Assembly (NCBI RefSeq): GCF_014982805.1 | Contig: NZ_JADCKC010000001.1 | Location: 124,001 to 188,000, forward strand | Direction of reading: 5' to 3' | Origin: Gemmiger gallinarum | Lineage (GTDB): Bacteria > Bacillota > Clostridia > Oscillospirales > Ruminococcaceae | Length of the DNA stretch: 64,000 nt | Shown here: positions 60,409 through 64,000 of the stretch, one piece after another | Layout of the letters: every line of letters starts with the position of its first letter | Position numbering within the stretch: the first letter of the stretch is position 1 | The notes under the pieces: model-generated | The model's input: only the letters and a program-made list of their open reading frames with translations | Database searches by the model: none | Told to the model about the DNA's origin: nothing | Made by a program: the position numbers and the translations under genes

Positions 60409-61101
60409 ATGATAGAATATCAACGCAAAAATCATTATGATGCAGACGACCTTGTCGAGATCATAAAAATTCTGCGCAACCCGGAATCCGGATGCCCCTG
60501 GGACCGGGTACAGACCCACACCTCCATCCGGATGAATTTTCTGGAGGAAGCGTATGAGGCGGTGGATGCTCTCGACTGTGATGACCCGGTACTCATGTGC
60601 GAGGAACTGGGGGACGTACTGATGCAGGTGGTTTTCCACACCTGCATTGAGACGGAAAGGGACCGTTTTGAGTGGCAGGACGTATGCGACGGTGTCTGCC
60701 GCAAGCTGATTTTCCGTCATCCGAATATTTTTGGCTCGCAGCCCGAGACTGAGGGCATAAACGATTGGGATGCGCTCAAGAATAAGGAAAAGGGCCGCAC
60801 GACCCTGGCACAGGACCTGGACAGTGTGCCCAAGGCAATGCCTGCCCTGATGCGGGCGGCAAAACTGCAGAAACGTGCGCAGCGCCGTCTGGGGGAATCC
60901 CCGGCAGACGGACAGGCTGTGCAGCAGGCTGCTCAGGCCGCTGCGCAGGCAACGCCGGAGCTGGCGGAGCAGGCCATCGGCAGACTGCTGTTTGAGACGG
61001 TGCGTCTGGCGAGAGCTGCAGGCATTGACCCTGAGCAGGCCCTGGAAAAGCAAAATGCCCTTTTTGCGGCTGAGGCAAAACAGATGCCACAGCCCGAATG
61101 A
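60409..61101 (+). CDS. mazG: NTP pyrophosphohydrolase MazG, second site degenerate
   Basis: MazG hydrolyses nucleoside triphosphates to the monophosphate and PPi to clean the nucleotide pool. From ATG 60409 it has 230 aa, shorter than the usual 260. The first domain has the metal motif NFLEEAYEAVDAL...EELGDVLMQVVFH intact. The second domain, recognised by LLFETVRLARAAGIDPEQALEKQN, has lost its acidic motif: the expected EExGD position reads EQAIGR, preceded by an Ala/Gln-rich stretch. Its ribosome site is weak. In Bacillus the mazG-rqcP-yabP-yabQ-divIC-yabR order is the same. Confidence 0.92.
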   Translation: MIEYQRKNHYDADDLVEIIKILRNPESGCPWDRVQTHTSIRMNFLEEAYEAVDALDCDDPVLMCEELGDVLMQVVFHTCIETERDRFEWQDVCDGVCRKLIFRHPNIFGSQPETEGINDWDALKNKEKGRTTLAQDLDSVPKAMPALMRAAKLQKRAQRRLGESPADGQAVQQAAQAAAQATPELAEQAIGRLLFETVRLARAAGIDPEQALEKQNALFAAEAKQMPQPE

Positions 61102-61207
61102 TTTGAATACGGGCAATGATATTACCAGTCAAAAAGCGAACCGGTCTGCCGTTTGCGGCGGATCAGCGATGCGCTTTTTGCAGATAAATTACTTGGAGGT
61201 ATAAAAA

Positions 61208-61480
61208 ATGACCAAAGTTGAACTGATTGCCGCTGTTGCTGCCGATGCAGGCCTGACCAAGAAGGATGCCGAGAAGGCGGTCAACAGTGCTGTCAACGCC
61301 ATCACTGAGGCGCTGAAGAACGGCGAAAAGGTCTCCCTGGTCGGCTTCGGCACTTTCGAGGTCCGTGAGCGCCCGGAGCGTAAGGGCCGCAACCCCCAGA
61401 CCAAGCAGGAGATCACCATTCCTGCTTCCAAGCTTCCGGCATTCAAGGCCGGCAAGGCTCTGAAGGACGCGGTTCAGTAA
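61208..61480 (+). CDS. hup: HU family DNA-binding protein
   Basis: HU is a small histone-like dimer that bends and compacts DNA. The 90-residue product is full length and has the conserved [21 protein letters not shown] arm motif. TTGGAGG lies seven bases before the ATG. Located between mazG and rqcP. The GC-rich hairpin after it probably adjusts how much message continues to rqcP. Confidence 0.96.
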   Translation: MTKVELIAAVAADAGLTKKDAEKAVNSAVNAITEALKNGEKVSLVGFGTFEVRERPERKGRNPQTKQEITIPASKLPAFKAGKALKDAVQ

Positions 61481-61505
61481 ACAAGGCGTCAGCCGAAACA
61501 GCATT

Positions 61506-61533
61506 GCCCGCCGCTGTAAAGCGGCGGGCGTTT
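61506..61533 (+). terminator. Hairpin after hup, partial terminator
   Basis: GCCCGCCGCT and AGCGGCGGGC are perfectly complementary around GTAA, followed by only GTTT. It is probably a leaky terminator or mRNA-stabilising hairpin. Confidence 0.6.
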
Positions 61534-61569
61534 GCATATCGGGAGTTAAAGCCCTGAGGAGGATATGGG

Positions 61570-61815
61570 ATGAGATTGGATAAATACCTGAAGGTCAGCC
61601 GCCTGATCAAACGGCGCACGCTGGCCAATGAGGTGGCGGATGCGGGCCGAGTGCTGGTCAACGGCAAGGCGGCAAAGGCAAGCTACGCAGTCAAGACCGG
61701 TGATGAAATTGAGATCACCTTCGGCAACAAACCGGTCAAGGTGAAGGTGCTTTCGGTGGAGGAACCCCGCGGCAAGGATGTCGCCCGGGAACTGTACGAA
61801 GTGATCTCCGGCTAA
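61570..61815 (+). CDS. rqcP: S4-domain ribosome-quality-control protein RqcP (YabO)
   Basis: RqcP binds stalled 50S subunits and helps RqcH add alanine tails. The 81-residue protein is one S4 domain (MRLDKYLKVSRLIKRRTLANEVADAGRVLVNGK). It lies in the conserved mazG-yabO-yabP order. GAGGAGG precedes ATG 61570. Confidence 0.93.
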   Translation: MRLDKYLKVSRLIKRRTLANEVADAGRVLVNGKAAKASYAVKTGDEIEITFGNKPVKVKVLSVEEPRGKDVARELYEVISG

Positions 61816-61819
61816 TTGG

Positions 61820-61847
61820 CATATTTTTTTTCGGGCCCGCATATATA
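61820..61847 (+). promoter_or_regulatory. Candidate sigma-E promoter of yabP-yabQ
   Basis: CATATT (61820-61825, preceded by GG) and CATATATA (61840-61847) are separated by exactly 14 bases, matching the sigma-E spacing and both consensus elements well. yabP is sigma-E dependent in B. subtilis. The -10 lies in the 5' part of the hairpin described next. Confidence 0.55.
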
Positions 61848-61877
61848 GCTAGGGAAACCAAGCAATATGCGGGCCCG
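61832..61877 (+). terminator. Strong hairpin between rqcP and yabP
   Basis: CGGGCCCGCATAT (61832-61844) and ATATGCGGGCCCG (61865-61877) are perfectly complementary over 13 bases with a 20-base loop, followed by GTTTTGC. It should stop read-through from rqcP; transcripts starting at the sigma-E promoter would lack the 5' arm. Confidence 0.7.
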
Positions 61878-61915
61878 GTTTTGCATGCCGCGCCGCAGAA
61901 CAGGAGGTGGCGGCC

Positions 61916-62215
61916 ATGCCGAACAGACAAAACGAGCTGCCCGGACCGGAGCTCCCGGCCCAGGCCCATACCCTGATGCTGGAAAATCGGCAGACCCTGG
62001 TGGCAACCGGGGTGACAAGGGTGATCAGCTGCGACGAGACGGGGGCGGCGCTGGAAACGACCCAGGGAAACCTGACCATCGGCGGGCAGAAAATCCAGGT
62101 GGGAGAACTTTCGGTCAGGACGGGGGAGGTCCGCATCACCGGCAAGATCGAATTTTTGCAGTACGCCGAGAATCGCCAGACATCCGGCGGATTTTTCCGC
62201 AGACTGTTCGGGTAA
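61916..62215 (+). CDS. yabP: Sporulation protein YabP
   Basis: YabP is a small soluble sporulation protein needed in the mother cell in Bacillus, exact role unknown. ATG 61916 is chosen because CAGGAGG lies eight bases upstream; the product has 99 aa. The conserved beta-rich core (NRQTLVATGVTRVISCDE...TTQGNLTIGGQKIQVGEL) and the GKIEFLQY end match the family. It is read with yabQ nine bases downstream. Confidence 0.92.
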   Translation: MPNRQNELPGPELPAQAHTLMLENRQTLVATGVTRVISCDETGAALETTQGNLTIGGQKIQVGELSVRTGEVRITGKIEFLQYAENRQTSGGFFRRLFG

Positions 62216-62223
62216 ACCGTATT

Positions 62224-62703
62224 ATGACGGCATCTCCGCCACTGTGGGCGGTCTGGACGGACGTGCTCTGGTGCCTGGGCATCGGGCTGTGTATTGCCGG
62301 AGGAAGAGATGCGCTTGGCCTGCTGTTTGGGGACAGCCGGCCGGTTCGTCTGGTGCTGGATCTGACCGGTTTTGCAGCGGCAGCGGTGGCGGTTTGCGGG
62401 TTTTCGGCTCAGGTTTCGGCCAGCGGGACTGCGCGGTGGTATATGGCGGCGGCTATGGCGGCGGGGGCTTTCGGGTGGAGTGTAACGGTTTCTGCGCTGC
62501 TGCATCGGGGCACAGCGATGTTGCTTCGCATTCTTGTGCTTCCTCTGCGCGGAATGGAAAGAAAAATTCTGCGCCCGTTTCACAATCGACTGGTTCAGGC
62601 AGCGTTTTCTGCAAAACAGAAACGTTTGCATCGAAAGCAGGTTAAAAAGAGAAAAAAACAGAAAAAGATGTTGCAAAATCCAAAACGGATATTATATAAT
62701 TAA
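62224..62703 (+). CDS. yabQ: Spore cortex protein YabQ
   Basis: YabQ is a mother-cell membrane protein required for cortex formation in Bacillus. The 159-residue product has an N-terminal hydrophobic part (about residues 5-30, WAVWTDVLWCLGIGLCIAGG), further membrane segments to about residue 105, and a very basic C-terminal tail (KQKRLHRKQVKKRKKQKKM). Identification rests on topology and on the fixed position between yabP and divIC. Confidence 0.85.
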   Translation: MTASPPLWAVWTDVLWCLGIGLCIAGGRDALGLLFGDSRPVRLVLDLTGFAAAAVAVCGFSAQVSASGTARWYMAAAMAAGAFGWSVTVSALLHRGTAMLLRILVLPLRGMERKILRPFHNRLVQAAFSAKQKRLHRKQVKKRKKQKKMLQNPKRILYN

Positions 62704-62767
62704 ACATACGCAGGCAGCCGTGCCTGCATTGCCGAGGATGCAGCTGGAAGGGAGGCGGGTCGCGGCG

Positions 62768-63049
62768 ATGAAAAAGCATAACAAAATGCCGAAATGGGTA
62801 CTGCCGGCACTGATCTGTGTATTGTGCGGCTATCTGGTCGTCAACGTGATTCGCTGCCAGGTGACAATTGGCTCCAAGCGCCAGGAACTCGACTCGATCC
62901 AGACACAGGTCGAGGAGCAGAAGGCGGAAAACGAGGAGCTGGATCGGGCTCTTTCCGACGGTGAGGATGCCATCATTGAGCGCATTGCCCGGGAACAGGG
63001 TTATGCCCGCCCCAATGAGCGCATTTTTTACGATATCAGCGGCAAGTAA
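62768..63049 (+). CDS. divIC: Septum formation initiator DivIC/FtsL-like
   Basis: DivIC is a bitopic division protein that joins DivIB and FtsL at the septum. The 93-residue product has a short basic cytoplasmic start, one transmembrane segment (about residues 9-29, WVLPALICVLCGYLVVNVI) and an external coiled coil (KRQELDSIQTQVEEQKAENEEL). The C-terminal IERIAREQGYARPNERIFYD is typical of the FtsB/DivIC family. GGGAGG precedes ATG 62768 by about twelve bases. Confidence 0.92.
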   Translation: MKKHNKMPKWVLPALICVLCGYLVVNVIRCQVTIGSKRQELDSIQTQVEEQKAENEELDRALSDGEDAIIERIAREQGYARPNERIFYDISGK

Positions 63050-63117
63050 TTTTAGTGTCAGGAACAGCTTTGCGGGCTTTTTCTGAAATACAGCGAACAG
63101 CAAAGGGGTATTACAGT

Positions 63118-63579
63118 TTGGCATTACAGGTAGGGGACATTTTGGAAGGTAAAGTCACCGGCGTGAAACCGTTCGGTGCCTTTGTCGCACTGCCGGAAAA
63201 CAAAACCGGCCTTGTCCACATTTCGGAAGTTTCGTATGAGTTTGTGCAGGATCTTTCCACGGTTCTGTCCGAAGGCCAGACCGTTTCGGTCAAGGTTCTG
63301 AACATTGCACCGGACGGCAAGATTGCACTGTCCATCAAGCGCACCCAGCCGGCTCCCGAGCGCGGCCAGCGTCAGGGCGGCGGCAATGGCCGTGGCCCGC
63401 GTCCGCAGCGCCGCGAAGCACCCCCGCGCGTCTGGCAGCCCAAGCCTTCCCAGCCCAAGGGCGAGATGAGCTTTGAGGATATGATGGCGCGCTACAAGAC
63501 CCAAAGTGAAGAAAAAATTGCGGATCTGAAGCGCGTGACCGAGAACCGGCGCGGCGGCTATTCCCGCCGTCGCGGCTGA
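63118..63579 (+). CDS. yabR: S1-domain RNA-binding protein YabR
   Basis: The 153-residue protein has one S1 domain (residues about 3-75, GDILEGKVTGVKPFGAFVALPENKTGLVHISEV) followed by a Gly/Arg/Pro-rich basic tail, a common RNA-binding arrangement. The start is TTG 63118 (MALQVGDIL) behind AAAGGGG at nine bases; no in-frame ATG fits. It is the last gene of the conserved cluster; in Bacillus spoIIE follows, which is not in this window. Confidence 0.92.
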   Translation: MALQVGDILEGKVTGVKPFGAFVALPENKTGLVHISEVSYEFVQDLSTVLSEGQTVSVKVLNIAPDGKIALSIKRTQPAPERGQRQGGGNGRGPRPQRREAPPRVWQPKPSQPKGEMSFEDMMARYKTQSEEKIADLKRVTENRRGGYSRRRG

Positions 63580-63626
63580 TTGTCCGCTGCTGCAGAATTC
63601 ATTGATTTACTGAACATAAGACAAAG

Positions 63627-63668
63627 ATAGGCTCTGTTGTCTCTCGGAATTCGGACGCAGGGCCTATT
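63627..63668 (+). terminator. Possible weak terminator after yabR
   Basis: ATAGGCTCTG can pair with CAGGGCCTAT (one G-U) around a 22-base loop, followed by TTGGG. The T-run is short, so this is tentative. Confidence 0.35.
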
Positions 63669-63752
63669 TGGGTTATCTGTCGTTTTTAGGGGGGACAAGC
63701 CTTTCCGGAAACAACCCGCCCGACAGGCCCAAAGAGAAAGAAAGGAAATGTT

Positions 63753-64000
63753 ATGCCCGAGCGTTACACACTGGTTGCGCCCTGCTTTTTTGGAACGGAA
63801 TCCACCCTCTCCTTTGAGGTCAAGCGCCTCGGTGCAGAGAACGTCAAGGTCACCGATGGCCGCGTCGCCTTTGAGGGAGACGCCTCGCTTGTCGCGGCGG
63901 CCAATTTGAACCTTCGTACGGCAGAGCGTGTCCTGCTGCTGCTCAAAACAGCGCGAACGACTACATTCGATGAGCTGTTCGACAGCGTCTACAGCATTGC
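63753..64000 (+). CDS. THUMP-domain RNA methyltransferase, 3' end outside the window
   Basis: Only the first 82 residues are present: MPERYTLVAPCFFGTESTLSFEVKRLGAENVKVTDGRV..., which resemble the ferredoxin-like/THUMP N-terminus of class I RNA methyltransferases (RlmL/YpsC type, 23S rRNA G2445-like). AAAGGAAATGTT precedes ATG 63753. The catalytic domain lies beyond the right edge, so the call rests on the N-terminal motif alone. Confidence 0.7.
   Translation, partial: MPERYTLVAPCFFGTESTLSFEVKRLGAENVKVTDGRVAFEGDASLVAAANLNLRTAERVLLLLKTARTTTFDELFDSVYSI

Overview
The window reads as a chromosome segment from a high-GC, anaerobic, endospore-forming Firmicute of the gut, most likely an Oscillospirales/Ruminococcaceae-type Clostridium relative. 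This rests on gene order shared with Bacillus and Clostridium (priA-def-fmt-rsmB-rlmN-stp-prkC-rsgA-thiN-spoVM; mazG-hup-rqcP-yabP-yabQ-divIC-yabR; spoIVB-spo0A), many sporulation genes, an A-type RNase P RNA, clostridial SipL instead of SpoVID, and a gut-type bilirubin reductase locus. No rRNA, CRISPR array, insertion sequence or prophage is visible. Almost everything is ordinary core genome; the only clearly foreign-looking stretch is about 40.3-41.2 kb.

Layout. 0-9.9 kb: a tightly overlapping operon for replication restart, N-terminal formyl/deformyl processing, rRNA methylation, Ser/Thr phosphosignalling and ribosome assembly. 10.0-14.4 kb: thiN, then a spore-coat foundation cluster (spoVM, sipL, spoIVA) followed by a DUF2508 gene and bofA. 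14.5-15.0 kb: rnpB on the minus strand with its own promoter and terminator. 15.1-22.8 kb: an RluD-type pseudouridine synthase, two tandem LysM-G5-M23 envelope peptidase paralogues, murA, walJ and rlmH. 22.9-25.2 kb: a GH3 lipoprotein and a glycosyltransferase. 25.3-32.4 kb: asnA and a heterodimeric ABC exporter (minus), then a divergent Clp ATPase. 32.5-37.8 kb: a polymerase-like membrane protein, a LysR regulator divergent from a Cys-rich small protein and a ferredoxin-fused aldo/keto reductase, and an AI-2E-type permease.

38.0-40.1 kb (minus): a flavodoxin, an old-yellow-enzyme-type reductase with an HGDR motif at residues 164-167 and a MarR regulator, which together look like the bilirubin-to-urobilinogen locus bilS-bilR-bilQ. 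Two identical-arm palindromes sit on its promoter. 40.3-41.3 kb: an intact tRNA-Leu(UAG), a low-GC P-loop kinase gene, and a decayed copy of the 3' part of the same tRNA, the footprint of an integrated element. 41.4-43.7 kb: spoIVB and spo0A. 43.9-50.2 kb: an ispD-ispF fusion, cdaA-cdaR (c-di-AMP synthesis), an FAD dehydrogenase and an XpaC-family protein. 50.2-59.7 kb: recJ, rel (stringent response), a large membrane protein, dtd, a metallo-hydrolase, hemZ and a uridine-kinase-like gene. 59.9-64.0 kb: a zinc-ribbon protein, then mazG, hup, rqcP, yabP, yabQ, divIC, yabR and the start of a THUMP methyltransferase.

The most interesting signals are the bil-type operon with its double operator; the tRNA-Leu footprint; two sporulation genes (yabP, spoIVB) whose putative forespore or mother-cell promoters lie inside inverted repeats that should block read-through transcripts but not promoter-initiated ones; a tandem M23 pair in which one copy has lost a zinc ligand; and a Spo0A receiver with an altered acidic pocket. 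Promoter, operator and terminator calls come from reading motifs by eye.
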